Assembly (NCBI RefSeq): GCF_040409955.1 | Contig: NZ_CP123386.1 | Span: forward strand, 124,001-188,000 | Length of the DNA stretch: 64,000 nt | Reading direction: 5' to 3' | Origin: Salipiger sp. H15 | Lineage (GTDB): Bacteria; Pseudomonadota; Alphaproteobacteria; Rhodobacterales; Rhodobacteraceae | Shown: piece after piece, positions 8,653 to 17,471 of the stretch | How the letters are laid out: every line of letters begins with the position of its first letter | Position numbering within the stretch: position 1 is the stretch's first letter | Made by a program: the position numbers and the translations under genes | Notes under the pieces: generated by a model | Told to the model about the DNA's origin: nothing | What the model saw: the letters and a program-made list of their open reading frames with translations, nothing else | Databases searched by the model: none

Positions 8653-9588
8653 ATGAAGCTCCAGCAACTACGGTTTTTCGTGGCGGTCTACGAGGACGGG
8701 TCGTTCTCGGCCGCCGCCGAGCGCATGAACGCCACGCAGTCCGGCCTGTCCACCCATGTCAGCCATCTCGAGAAGCGTTACGGGGTCAGCCTCTTCACCC
8801 GCAGCTCTGCAGGCGTCACGCCGACCGAGGCGGGGCGGCTCTTCTACCGCGAGGCGGTGGCGGTGCTCGCCGCCTCCGCCCGCGCCGAGGACCGGCTCGT
8901 CGGCCTGTCGAAATCGCTGGTCGGCGACGTGCGGGTGGGGCTGATGCCGACCTTCACCCGCGCCGTGCTCGCCCCTGCCCTGCTGCGCTTCTCCGCCGAG
9001 CACCCCGACGTGCGCGTCTCGGTTTCCGAGGCCTATTCCGGGGCGCTCGGCACCGAGGTCGCCGAGGGCCGGCTCGACTTCGCCGTGGTCCCCGCCTTCG
9101 ACACCGCCGGATCGCTGAGCGGCGTGCCGATCGGGCGCGACCACGAATGTCTCGTGCAATGCGCCGCCCCCGCCCGGCCCTACCGGCAGGACATGACCCT
9201 GCGCGAGCTTGGCCCGCTGAAGATCGTGCTGCCGGGGCGGGCGAACGCGCGGCGCCTGCGGATCGAGACCTACCTTTCGGTGAACGGGGTCGAGATCGCC
9301 GAGATGATGGAGCTCGACTCGATGCACGGCACGCTCGACATCATCGGCCGCTCGGACTGGGTCGGCATCCTGCCCGGCATCCTCTGCCTGCCCGACCTCG
9401 ACGGCAGCCGCCGCCGCGTGACGCCGCTGACCGCGCCCGAGTTCGACGTGACCTACATCCGCATCACCCGCCGCGCCCGCCCGCTGACCCCAGCCGCCGA
9501 GGCCTTTGCCGCGGTGCTGCAGGCCGAGCTCGACGCGGCGCTCGAGGTCCTGCCGGAGAGCCTCCGCGCGGACGCGGCTCAGAGGTAG
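8653..9588 (+). CDS. LysR-family transcriptional regulator
   Basis: 311-residue LysR-type regulator. The N-terminal winged helix-turn-helix (LQQLRFFVAVYEDGSFSAAA) is followed by a periplasmic-binding-like effector domain from about residue 90. The ATG at 8653 gives the standard MKLQQLRFF beginning; a start at 8617 would add twelve atypical residues. It is divergent from the flavin reductase, the usual arrangement for a LysR protein controlling its neighbour, and it may also control the monooxygenase. Its stop overlaps the convergent dctM stop by about ten bases. Confidence 0.9.
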   Translation: MKLQQLRFFVAVYEDGSFSAAAERMNATQSGLSTHVSHLEKRYGVSLFTRSSAGVTPTEAGRLFYREAVAVLAASARAEDRLVGLSKSLVGDVRVGLMPTFTRAVLAPALLRFSAEHPDVRVSVSEAYSGALGTEVAEGRLDFAVVPAFDTAGSLSGVPIGRDHECLVQCAAPARPYRQDMTLRELGPLKIVLPGRANARRLRIETYLSVNGVEIAEMMELDSMHGTLDIIGRSDWVGILPGILCLPDLDGSRRRVTPLTAPEFDVTYIRITRRARPLTPAAEAFAAVLQAELDAALEVLPESLRADAAQR

Positions 9589-10886
9589 GTCTGCGGCAGC
9601 CAGGTGCTGAGCGGCGGCCAGAGGATCGCGAGCACCGCGACGAAGAGGATCAGCAGCCAGAACGGCACCGCGCCGCGGAAGATCTCGCCGAGCCGCACCG
9701 TCGGATCGGGCACCGCGGCCTTGACCGTGAAGACGAGGATGCCGAAGGGCGGCGTCAGCAGCCCCGCCTCGATCACCAGCACGCCGAAGATGGCAAAGGC
9801 CAGCGGGTCGAGCCCGAGCGTGTTGGCGACCGGCGCAAAGATCGGCACGGTGAGCAGGATGATCGAGGTGGAATCGATGAACATCCCCAGCACCAGCCAG
9901 ATCAGGAAGATGATCAGCACGATCACCGCGGTCGAGTCGCTGATCGACAGCAGCAGCCCGTTGATCACCTGCGTCGCCCCCGCCATGGCCAGAAAGCGCG
10001 AATACATCGAGGCGGTGATCAGCAGGATCATGATCGGCGCGGTGGTGCGCCCGGCGTTGTAGACCGCCTCCAGCACCTCGCGCACCCGCATCCCGCGCAG
10101 CAGCCCCAGCACGAAGGCCCCCGCCGCGCCGAAGCCCGCCGCCTCGGTCGGGGTCAGCACGCCGCCCCAGATGCCGCCGATGACGATGCCGATCAGCACG
10201 AGGATCGTGCCGCCCCCGATGATCTCGCGCGACAGGTCTCCCGGCGCGCGCGGCGCCTCGGTCCCGCGCGGCGCGTCCTGCGGCCGCCAGATGGCCCGCA
10301 GCGCACAGTAGAGCCCGAAGAGCGTCGCCAGCAGCAGGCCCGGCAGCAGCCCCGCGATGAAGAGCGCGCCGATCGACTGCTCGGTCAGCACCGCCCAGAC
10401 GATCATCAGGATGCTCGGCGGGATCAGCATGCCGAGGCAGGCGCTTCCCGCAATGGTGCCAAGCGCGTAGGGCCGGCTGTATCCCAGCGCGATCATCTCG
10501 GGATAGGCGATGCGCGAGAAGGTCGCCGCCGAGGCGATCGACACGCCGGTGATCGCGGCAAAGACCGCGTTGCCCATCACCGTCGCCACGCCAAGGCAGC
10601 CCGGCAGGCGGCGGAAGCCGCGGTTGCAAAGCCCGTAGAGGTCGCGCGCCGCGCCCGAGCGGCTGACGAAATCCCCCATCAGCACGAAGAGCGGGATGAT
10701 GATGAAGATGTCCTTGCGCAACGCCTCGTAGGCGGTGGTGCCGAGGATCGACAGCGCCACGTCCGCGCTGCCGATCATCCAGTAGACCCCCAGCGCGCTG
10801 ACGACGGCCAGCGCCACGGCGACGTGCACGCCAAGGAGGACGAGCACCATGAGGAGCGCGAGGATGCCGAAGATGATCGTGGTCAC
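9579..10886 (-). CDS. dctM: TRAP transporter large permease (DctM-type)
   Basis: About 435-residue integral membrane protein with around a dozen hydrophobic segments. Conserved DctM features are PLFVLMGDF near residue 60, GITGVS-like AAITGVSIASAATF, and GMLIPPSI. It forms the membrane channel of a sodium-driven TRAP importer for an organic acid or similar solute, with the small permease at 10897 and the binding protein at 11592. The GTG at 10886 was chosen because GAGGAG precedes it; an ATG at 10919 would reach into the dctQ coding end. Confidence 0.92.
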   Translation of the reverse strand: MTTIIFGILALLMVLVLLGVHVAVALAVVSALGVYWMIGSADVALSILGTTAYEALRKDIFIIIPLFVLMGDFVSRSGAARDLYGLCNRGFRRLPGCLGVATVMGNAVFAAITGVSIASAATFSRIAYPEMIALGYSRPYALGTIAGSACLGMLIPPSILMIVWAVLTEQSIGALFIAGLLPGLLLATLFGLYCALRAIWRPQDAPRGTEAPRAPGDLSREIIGGGTILVLIGIVIGGIWGGVLTPTEAAGFGAAGAFVLGLLRGMRVREVLEAVYNAGRTTAPIMILLITASMYSRFLAMAGATQVINGLLLSISDSTAVIVLIIFLIWLVLGMFIDSTSIILLTVPIFAPVANTLGLDPLAFAIFGVLVIEAGLLTPPFGILVFTVKAAVPDPTVRLGEIFRGAVPFWLLILFVAVLAILWPPLSTWLPQTYL

Positions 10887-10896
10887 GTCGCGCTCC

Positions 10897-11412
10897 TCAG
10901 CGGGGGTCCGGCGCGGCAAGCCCGCCCTTGGTCTCGTCGATGCGGCCGCGCCAGTCGGCGACGAGCAGAGACAGGTAGGCCAGTGCCGCGAGCAGGCTCG
11001 TCGCCACGATCAGGAAGCGCACCGGCCAGGTGTAGATGCGCAGCGCGCCCTCGCCCTCGTATTCCCCGAGCCGCACCGCGCTCATCGCCGAGGGGAAGGA
11101 GGCATGGGCCAGCGCCGCGAAGAGACCGAGGCCGAGCAGGCAGGCGAAGCTGCGCAGCAGGCACCGCCCGAGCGGCGGCAGCGCATCGGCCAGCATCGTC
11201 GTGCGCAGCATCGAGCCCGAGTAGATCGCCAGCGGCAGCTGCAGGAAACTCACCGCGATCACCGAGTTCTGCAGGATCTCCTTGGTCCCCTCGACCGGGT
11301 GAAGGAACAGCGTCCGGCCCAGCACGTCGGCGATGATGAGCCCGGCCAGCAGGAAGACCCAGATCGACGAGACGACGTGGATGGCCCGTGCCAGGGCGAT
11401 CTGTATCGACAT
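10897..11412 (-). CDS. dctQ: TRAP transporter small permease (DctQ-type)
   Basis: 171-residue protein with four predicted membrane segments (about residues 10-35, 45-70, 85-105, 125-150), the DctQ pattern. ADVLGRTLF near residue 28 resembles the family motif after the first helix. It is first in a two-gene minus-strand unit with dctM, ten bases apart. Unusually, the binding protein gene dctP is divergent rather than in the same operon. Confidence 0.88.
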   Translation of the reverse strand: MSIQIALARAIHVVSSIWVFLLAGLIIADVLGRTLFLHPVEGTKEILQNSVIAVSFLQLPLAIYSGSMLRTTMLADALPPLGRCLLRSFACLLGLGLFAALAHASFPSAMSAVRLGEYEGEGALRIYTWPVRFLIVATSLLAALAYLSLLVADWRGRIDETKGGLAAPDPR

Positions 11413-11480
11413 GCTCCCTCCTCGCGACAGGCCGACCTGCCGGAAGCCTAGGGACGGATCCGCCGCCGCACAATCAAATT

Positions 11481-11498
11481 ATTTATCGACTGATAATT
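11481..11498. promoter_or_regulatory. Operator-like palindrome in the TRAP divergon
   Basis: ATTTATC-GACT-GATAATT: two seven-base arms with one mismatch around a four-base spacer, in the 179-bp gap between dctQ and dctP. It nearly matches the perfect palindrome ATTTATC-ACAC-GATAAAT at 14992-15009 next to the TetR gene, so the same TetR protein may control the transporter. Confidence 0.65.
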
Positions 11499-11591
11499 TA
11501 TCGTATCCTGCATGCGTCGAAACGATTCCCGCCGCGGGGGAGGCCGCGCGGGAAGGCAGCACCCGGACCCGGTCCGGCAGGGAGGAGAACC

Positions 11592-12662
11592 ATGATTTCC
11601 AGAACTCTACTGGCCGCGCTTCTGGCGGTGGCGGCGGGCAGCGCCCTGTCCACCCGGGCCGAGGCCGACAGCTTCACCTTCAGGATCGGCTCGGGCCATC
11701 CGAAGGGCCCCGCGCCCTACGTGACCACAATGTCGGACTTCTTCGTCACCGAGGTCACCCGGCGCGCGCAGGAGAAGGGCCATGCCGTCACCTTCATCGA
11801 ATCCTACGGCGGCGGCATCGCGGGGGTTTCGGAAACGCTCGAGGCGGTGCAGCAGGGTCTGCTCGACTTCGGCGGCTACTGCGTCTGCTTCGAGCCCTCG
11901 AACCTCTTCCTGCACAACTTCCCCTATTTCGAGCCCTTCGGCCCGCAGAGCTCGTCCAAGGCGATCGAGGCGGTGCGCATGGTCTATGACCAGAACCCCT
12001 GGCTCAGCAGCGTCTTCGAGGACCAGTTCGGGCAGGAGCTGCTGGGGCTCGGCGCCTGGGACAACTACCACCTCGGCACCAAGATGGCCTGGGCCGAGGT
12101 CGCGGACCTCAAGGGCGTGAAGATCGGCGGCGCCGGGCCCAACCTGCCCTGGCTCGAATACGCCGGGGCGATCCCGGTGCAGTCGAGCCTGCCCGAGGGC
12201 TACATGGCGATGAAGACCGGCGTCTACGACGGCTGGCTGATGACCCCGGCGGGCTACAACGGCTTCAAGTACTACGAGCCCTCGCCCTACTACACGCTGA
12301 TCGGCTTCGGCGCGATGCCGGTGGTGGTGCTGACCGCCAACAAGGCGACGCTGGCACGCCTGCCCGAGGATCTGCGCGCGATCGTCGAGGAGGTCGGGCG
12401 CGAGTGGGAGGCGGGCAACGGCGCGGCGATGGACGAGAGCCAGGCCAAGGGGCTCGCGGCACTCAAGGAGAACGGCGCGATCATCACCGAGCTGCCCGAG
12501 GCGACCCGCGCGCAATGGGCCCAGAGCCTCGCCGAGTTCCCGCGCACCAACGCGAAGGACGCGGACTCGCGCGGGATGCCCGGCACCAAGGTGATGACCG
12601 ACTACATCGCCGCGGCGAAGGCGGTCGGCCATGTCTGGCCGGTGGAATACACGCTGGACTGA
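11592..12662 (+). CDS. dctP: TRAP transporter solute-binding protein (DctP-type)
   Basis: 356-residue periplasmic binding protein with a Sec signal peptide (hydrophobic LLAALLAVAAGSALS, cleavage probably after ARA/AEA near residue 25). It then follows DctP order: strand FRIGSGHPKG, the FIESYGGG segment, and GVKIGGAGPN near residue 175 in the region of the conserved carboxylate-binding Arg, where Lys is seen instead. GGAGGAG precedes the chosen ATG. It captures an organic acid or related ligand for DctQM; the ligand cannot be read from sequence. Divergent from dctQM. Confidence 0.9.
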   Translation: MISRTLLAALLAVAAGSALSTRAEADSFTFRIGSGHPKGPAPYVTTMSDFFVTEVTRRAQEKGHAVTFIESYGGGIAGVSETLEAVQQGLLDFGGYCVCFEPSNLFLHNFPYFEPFGPQSSSKAIEAVRMVYDQNPWLSSVFEDQFGQELLGLGAWDNYHLGTKMAWAEVADLKGVKIGGAGPNLPWLEYAGAIPVQSSLPEGYMAMKTGVYDGWLMTPAGYNGFKYYEPSPYYTLIGFGAMPVVVLTANKATLARLPEDLRAIVEEVGREWEAGNGAAMDESQAKGLAALKENGAIITELPEATRAQWAQSLAEFPRTNAKDADSRGMPGTKVMTDYIAAAKAVGHVWPVEYTLD

Positions 12663-12783
12663 GGCCCGGGGCCATATGAAAACCTGATAGGGACCCCGAA
12701 TTTATATAGCTTCATCTGCACCCCCCCTTCTCGCTAGCCTCGGGAAGGGGGTTGTTGCCCCCGCAGGACGGGAGGAACGGCAG

Positions 12784-13536
12784 ATGAACCTCGGATACCT
12801 TGCCAGCGCGATCCCCGGCCCCGGAGGCACCGCCGACCGGGCCAGTTATGCGAGGGCCGTCGGCTTCTCCGAAGTCCTGACCGAACTGCCGCACGCGCCG
12901 CGCGGGCCCGCGTTGTCGGGGGCGATGGCGGTTCACAGGCTCGACACCCTGCCCGGACGCGAGGCACGGCCCGCGCTGCAGCTGGTCGGCGAGGCGCCCG
13001 CCCCCTGCCCCCGGATCGTCGCGGCGGGGGCCGATCCCGCCGCGGTCCGGGCGCTGTCGCGGGCCGGTTACCAGCCGCTGTCGGACTGCCTGCTCGACCC
13101 CGAGGCGGTGGCGGCGCACTGGCCCGCCCACGTGACGGGCTGCACGCATGGATCCATCCGCGCCTGCCCGCGGCAATGGCGCGTCGCGCGCATCCTGCTC
13201 GTTGCCACCAACCCCGCCCGCGCCGAGACCGCGGTCCGCGATCCCGGCGATGCCTGCCGCGCCTACCTCGGCCAGAGGCTCGGGCGCGATCCGGGCTCGG
13301 AGGAGGTGGCCGAGCTTGCCGACCGCGTGGTGCTCCGCGGCACCCCCGAGACGGTGGCGGGTGGGCTGATCGACTTCCGCACCGCCTGCGGGCCCTTCGG
13401 GGCGCTGGTGCTCGTGGACCTCGGCTGGCACGACCGGACGCTGGCGCGGGACTCGCTGCTGCTGCTCTCGCAGGTCGTCGCGCCGCTCGTCGATGCCGAG
13501 ACCCGCTCCGCCGACCGCTGGCTGGAGCTCGCATGA
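12784..13536 (+). CDS. Shortened luciferase-like monooxygenase homologue
   Basis: 250-residue protein, about 115 residues shorter than its apparent paralogue at 6914. The C-terminal half aligns well by eye: AHWPAHVTGC with THWPNYVEGC, RQWRVARILLVA with DDWRVAKNICVA, GTPETVAGGLIDFRTACGPF with GEPASVADQILALREETGPF. The N-terminal part is compressed and lacks the FMN-binding beta strands of a full TIM barrel. It could be a non-catalytic partner subunit, as the beta chain is for bacterial luciferase, or a decaying copy; the intact frame, good GGAGG-type ribosome site and translational overlap with the next gene favour a working protein. Confidence 0.7.
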   Translation: MNLGYLASAIPGPGGTADRASYARAVGFSEVLTELPHAPRGPALSGAMAVHRLDTLPGREARPALQLVGEAPAPCPRIVAAGADPAAVRALSRAGYQPLSDCLLDPEAVAAHWPAHVTGCTHGSIRACPRQWRVARILLVATNPARAETAVRDPGDACRAYLGQRLGRDPGSEEVAELADRVVLRGTPETVAGGLIDFRTACGPFGALVLVDLGWHDRTLARDSLLLLSQVVAPLVDAETRSADRWLELA

Positions 13537-14309
13537 CCGACCTTTATTCCGAAGTCTCGGGCCGCGACGGCGCGCCGTTCCTGCTGCTGCTGAACAGCCT
13601 CGGGGCCACCCATGCCATGTGGGACGGTCAGCTCGGTCACCTGAACAGCTTCTACAGGGTCATTCGCTGCGACGCGCGCGGCCATAGTCGCAGCCCCGCG
13701 CCGGACGGCCCCTACTGTTTCGACGATCTTGTCGCCGACGCCTTCGGCGTGCTCGACCGCCACGGCGCCGCGACGGCCTCGGTCATGGGCCTGTCGCTCG
13801 GCGGCATGACGGCGCTTGGCATGGGGCTCGCGCAGCCCGCGCGGATCGAGCGGATTCTCTGCTGCGCCGCCCGCGCCGACGCGCCGCCGCCCTTCGTGCA
13901 GAGCTGGCAGGACCGGCTGCACCTGCTCGACACGGGCGGGCTCGAGGCGGTCTGGCAGGTGACCGAGGACAAGTGGCTCTCGGCGGAGAGCCGCGCCGCG
14001 CATCCCGAACGCACCGAGGCGCTGCGCGCGGGCTTTCTCGGCACCAGCGAGGCGGGTTATCGCGGCTGCGCCGCGGCGCTCCTGCAGCTCGACTACCTGC
14101 GCCAGTTGCCGGGGCTGCTGCCGCCGACGCTCTATGTCGCCGGCGAGAAGGACGCGGCCGCCCCCGCCGGTGCCATGCAGGCGATGGCGGCGGCGACCCC
14201 GGGCGCGCGCTGCGTGGTGATCCCCGGCGCCGCCCACGTGGTCAACGTCGACAACCCCGCCGATTTCCAGCACGCCATCGGAGGCTTCCTCGGGCTGGAC
14301 GTGGAGTAG
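13533..14309 (+). CDS. Alpha/beta hydrolase (3-oxoadipate enol-lactonase-like)
   Basis: 258-residue alpha/beta hydrolase. GLSLGGM near residue 88 contains the nucleophile Ser, the late Asp lies in the AGEKDAAAP segment, and the catalytic His in GAAHVVNVDNP near residue 240. The strand LLLLNSLGATHAMWD matches the oxyanion region of PcaD-like enol-lactonases. It probably hydrolyses a lactone or ester formed by the monooxygenase system. Its ATG overlaps the stop of the shortened luciferase-like gene (ATGA), so the two are co-translated. Confidence 0.85.
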   Translation: MTDLYSEVSGRDGAPFLLLLNSLGATHAMWDGQLGHLNSFYRVIRCDARGHSRSPAPDGPYCFDDLVADAFGVLDRHGAATASVMGLSLGGMTALGMGLAQPARIERILCCAARADAPPPFVQSWQDRLHLLDTGGLEAVWQVTEDKWLSAESRAAHPERTEALRAGFLGTSEAGYRGCAAALLQLDYLRQLPGLLPPTLYVAGEKDAAAPAGAMQAMAAATPGARCVVIPGAAHVVNVDNPADFQHAIGGFLGLDVE

Positions 14310-14328
14310 TTGCCCTCAGTCTCTGCCC

Positions 14329-14967
14329 TCAGTCGCCGGGCATCCGCAGGCTGTCGTAGGAGACCATCACGTGCTCGCGGTAGGCGGGCCGTTCGCAGAG
14401 CCGCGCGTAGTACTCCGCGAGTGCCGGAAGCTCGGGGCGCTCGATCTCCATGGTATAGTAGCGGAAGAGCGCCGAGCCCGCCGGGATGTCGCCCATGGTG
14501 AGCCGGTCGCCCGCGAGGAAATCGCCCTCGGAGAGCCGCGCCTCAAGCAGCCGGAACGCCTCGGTCACAACGCCGAGCCCCGCCGCGCGGGCCGCCGGGT
14601 CGCGCTGCGACGGCGGCAGGCGGACGGTGTTGTGAAAGACGCTGGTGAAGGCGGCGTAGACGTTGTTCTGGAACCATTCCATCCAGATGTCCGCCCGCGT
14701 CCGCCCGGCGATGTCCTGCCCGCCGAACCCGCCCTCGCCGTAGGCCCCGGCAAGGTAGCGCACGATGGCGTTCGACTCCCAGACGCAGAGACCCCCGTCG
14801 ATCAGCGTCGGCACCTTGCCGATCGGGTTGAGCGCGCGGTACTCGGGCGTGTCGAGCCCGCCGAAGACGCCGCCCATCTCCACCGTCTCGTGGTCGACAC
14901 CCAGCTCCGCCAGGGTCCATGCCACCTTCTGCACGTTCACGGACGTGCGCCGACCAAGCAATTTCAT
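14329..14967 (-). CDS. Glutathione S-transferase family protein
   Basis: 212-residue cytosolic GST. The N-terminal thioredoxin fold shows MKLLGRRTSVNVQKVAW, with Ser near residue 9 in the position of the catalytic hydroxyl, the cis-Pro motif KVPTLID and the ESNAIVRYL glutathione-binding segment; the alpha-helical C-terminal domain follows from about residue 90. It may conjugate or isomerise an electrophilic intermediate of the neighbouring oxidation pathway. It is divergent from the TetR gene at 15079, with a perfect palindrome between them. Confidence 0.9.
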   Translation of the reverse strand: MKLLGRRTSVNVQKVAWTLAELGVDHETVEMGGVFGGLDTPEYRALNPIGKVPTLIDGGLCVWESNAIVRYLAGAYGEGGFGGQDIAGRTRADIWMEWFQNNVYAAFTSVFHNTVRLPPSQRDPAARAAGLGVVTEAFRLLEARLSEGDFLAGDRLTMGDIPAGSALFRYYTMEIERPELPALAEYYARLCERPAYREHVMVSYDSLRMPGD

Positions 14968-14991
14968 GCGGGCCTCCTCTGCTGCCGGGCT

Positions 14992-15009
14992 ATTTATCAC
15001 ACGATAAAT
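14992..15009. promoter_or_regulatory. Perfect palindromic TetR operator candidate
   Basis: ATTTATC-ACAC-GATAAAT is a perfect inverted repeat with seven-base arms, located about 25 bases upstream of the GST start and 70 upstream of the TetR start. TetR proteins usually repress divergent promoters through such palindromes. A near-identical copy is found at 11481-11498 in the TRAP divergon. Confidence 0.72.
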
Positions 15010-15078
15010 TTCCGGGCTGCAAGTCTCCCCGGGCTCGACTATGGTTGCTGCGAAGAATCCGCCCGAAGGAAGCCGTTC

Positions 15079-15735
15079 GTGACGAAAGGCCGCGCGACGC
15101 CCGCGTCTGACAGCACCGCCCCGCGCAAGCGCCTCTCTCCCGAGGCCCGGAGGGGCCAGATCGTCACGGCCGCGACCGAGCTTTTCGCCGAGAAGGGCTT
15201 CGACGCCTCGACGCGCGACCTCGCCAAGCTTGCCGGGATCACCCAGCCGCTGCTCTACCGCTACTTTCCCGACAAGGACGGCCTGATCGAGGCGGTCTAC
15301 GCGCGGGTCTTCCTCGACCGCTGGAACCCCGAGTGGGACGCCACGCTCGAGGACCGCGGCCAGCCGGTCCGGGCGCGTTTCGCGGCGTTCTACGACGCCT
15401 ATACCGACAGCATCTTCGACCCGGTCTGGCTGCGCATCTCGAGCTTTGCCGCGCTGCGCGAGGCGCGCATCAACCGCTGGTACAACCACGTGGTCGAGGA
15501 GCTCATCCTCAAGCGGCTGGTGCGCGAGACCCGGGTCGAGCGCGGCGGCGAGGACCGGATCCGGGTCACCCGCGCCGAGCTGGAACCGGCCTGGCTGCTG
15601 CATGGCGGGCTGCTGAACTACGGCATGCGCCGCCATATCCTCGGCCTGCCGGTGCTGGACGACAAGCCGCGGGTGATCCGCGGGGCGATCGACCAGTTCC
15701 TCGCGGGCTTCGGGGCGGAGGGCGGCGGCTCCTGA
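15079..15735 (+). CDS. TetR-family transcriptional regulator
   Basis: 218-residue TetR regulator. Residues about 20-65 form the helix-turn-helix domain (IVTAATELFAEKGFDASTRD then ITQPLLYRYFPDKDGL), the rest a helical ligand-binding domain. The GTG at 15079 was chosen because GGAAG lies about eight bases upstream and no in-frame ATG fits. It is divergent from GST across a perfect palindrome and probably represses itself, GST and, through the related site at 11481, the TRAP transporter genes. The ligand is probably the pathway substrate. Confidence 0.9.
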   Translation: MTKGRATPASDSTAPRKRLSPEARRGQIVTAATELFAEKGFDASTRDLAKLAGITQPLLYRYFPDKDGLIEAVYARVFLDRWNPEWDATLEDRGQPVRARFAAFYDAYTDSIFDPVWLRISSFAALREARINRWYNHVVEELILKRLVRETRVERGGEDRIRVTRAELEPAWLLHGGLLNYGMRRHILGLPVLDDKPRVIRGAIDQFLAGFGAEGGGS

Positions 15736-15857
15736 CGGCCCGGGGCGCCCGCCTCTTCCCGGCAGGGCCGCGACCGGGATTTGCACTTCGGCCCGAAATC
15801 GCTTTCGATGCGCGCGAGGCAAATCACGCATCCCGCGGATGCGGACGAGGAGGAGAC

Positions 15858-17465
15858 ATGGCTTTCATCGGTATCGACGTGGGCACCGGCAGTGCGCGCG
15901 CCGGGGTGTTCGACGAGCGCGGAACGCTGCTTGCCGCCAGCGGCCGCGAGATCACCATGTGGCGCCCCCGTCCCGGCTGGGCGCAGCAGAGCAGCGCCGA
16001 CATCTGGCAGGCGATCTGCGCCGCGGTGCGCGAGGCGGTCGCGGCCTCGGGCATCCGGCCGGAGGAGGTCGCAGGACTCGGCTTCGACGCCACCTGCTCG
16101 CTGGTGCTGGCGGATGCGGACGACCGGCCCGTGTCGGTCGACCCGGAGGGCGCGGCCGCGCAGGACATCATCGTCTGGATGGACCACCGGGCGCTGATGG
16201 ATGCCGAGGAGATCAACGCCACCGGCGGCGCGCCGCTGCGCCACGTCGGCGAGGTGATCAACCCCGAGATGCAGATGCCGAAGCTGCGCTGGCTTCAACG
16301 CGAGATGCCGGACCGTTTCGCCCGTGCCGCGCAGCTGTGGGATCTGCCCGACTGGCTGGTCTGGCGCGCCTGCGGCAGCCGGGCGCGCTCGCTCTGCTCG
16401 CTGGTCTGCAAGTGGACCTATCTCGGCCATCTCGGGCTTGAAGGCGAGGGCTGGGACGACGGCTTCCTTTCGGCGATCGGCCTCGACGCGCTGACCGGCC
16501 CCGGGGGCCACGCGCGCATCGGCACCGAGATCGCCGCCCCCGGCACCCGGCTCGGCGGGCTGACGGCACAGGCCGCTGCCGAGCTTGGCCTGCCCGAGGG
16601 CATCGCGGTCGGCGCGAGCCTGATCGACGCCTATGCCGGGGCGCTCGGCACGCTGGGTGCAGGGGGCGGGGAGAGCCTCGCGATGATCGCCGGGACCTCG
16701 ACCTGCCACATCGCGGTGACCGCCGAGCCCGCCTATGTGCCCGGCGTCTGGGGGCCCTATTTCGGCGCGCTGCTGCCGGGGCTCTGGGTCAACGAGGGCG
16801 GCCAGTCGGCGGCGGGGGCGCTGATCGACGCCGTGCTCGCCCGCCACGGCGCCTACCCCGCGCTGAAGGCCGAGGCCGCGGCGGCGGGCCGTCACCCCGC
16901 CACCCTGCTGGACGCGCGGCTCGCGGAGATGGCGGAGGAGACGGCCACGCTCACCCGTTCGCGCCACGTCCAGCCCGACGCGCATGGCAACCGCTCGCCG
17001 CTGGCCGCGCCCTGGCGCAAGGGCGGTATCGACGGGATCACGCTCGACACCGGGCGCGACGATCTGGCGCTCGACTACCTCGCGACGCTGCAGGCGCTCG
17101 CCTACGGCACGCGGCACATATTGGAGGAGATGCGCGCCGCCGGGGCCGGGATCGGCAGCATCGTCGTCTCGGGCGGGCTGGCGAAGAACGCGCTCTACCT
17201 GCGCGAGACGGCGGATGCCTGCGGCGTGCCGGTGATTGTCCCGGAGGCCCCCGAGCCAGTGCTGCTCGGCTCGGCCATGCTGGGCGCGGTGGCGGCGGGG
17301 GCGCAGCCGTCGCTTGGCGAGGCGATGCGCGCCATGGCCCCCGCGGTGCAGCAGATCGCGCCACGTGGCGGCCGGATCGCCGCCTACCACGACGCCAAGT
17401 ACCGCGTGTTCCGCCGGATGCAGGCGGACCACGCGGCCTATCGCGAGATCATGGCGGCGCCCTAA
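15858..17465 (+). CDS. FGGY-family carbohydrate kinase (pentulokinase-like)
   Basis: 535-residue sugar kinase. FIGIDVGTGSARAGVFD at the N-terminus is the phosphate-binding loop of FGGY kinases, GFDATCSLV contains the typical segment of the D-ribulokinase/YDR109C branch, and SGGLAKN near residue 440 is the adenosine motif. Length fits ribulokinase-like members (about 530). It phosphorylates a ketopentose or similar keto sugar with ATP. GAGGAGGAG precedes the ATG. It is convergent with the sugar/polyol operon at 17486-24914 and probably acts in the same catabolic route. Confidence 0.88.
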   Translation: MAFIGIDVGTGSARAGVFDERGTLLAASGREITMWRPRPGWAQQSSADIWQAICAAVREAVAASGIRPEEVAGLGFDATCSLVLADADDRPVSVDPEGAAAQDIIVWMDHRALMDAEEINATGGAPLRHVGEVINPEMQMPKLRWLQREMPDRFARAAQLWDLPDWLVWRACGSRARSLCSLVCKWTYLGHLGLEGEGWDDGFLSAIGLDALTGPGGHARIGTEIAAPGTRLGGLTAQAAAELGLPEGIAVGASLIDAYAGALGTLGAGGGESLAMIAGTSTCHIAVTAEPAYVPGVWGPYFGALLPGLWVNEGGQSAAGALIDAVLARHGAYPALKAEAAAAGRHPATLLDARLAEMAEETATLTRSRHVQPDAHGNRSPLAAPWRKGGIDGITLDTGRDDLALDYLATLQALAYGTRHILEEMRAAGAGIGSIVVSGGLAKNALYLRETADACGVPVIVPEAPEPVLLGSAMLGAVAAGAQPSLGEAMRAMAPAVQQIAPRGGRIAAYHDAKYRVFRRMQADHAAYREIMAAP

Positions 17466-17471
17466 CGTTCC

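Noticed and set aside
9147..11336. A 729-residue plus-strand frame opposite dctM and dctQ
   Set aside because: Asp/Arg/His-rich shadow of the minus-strand permease genes.
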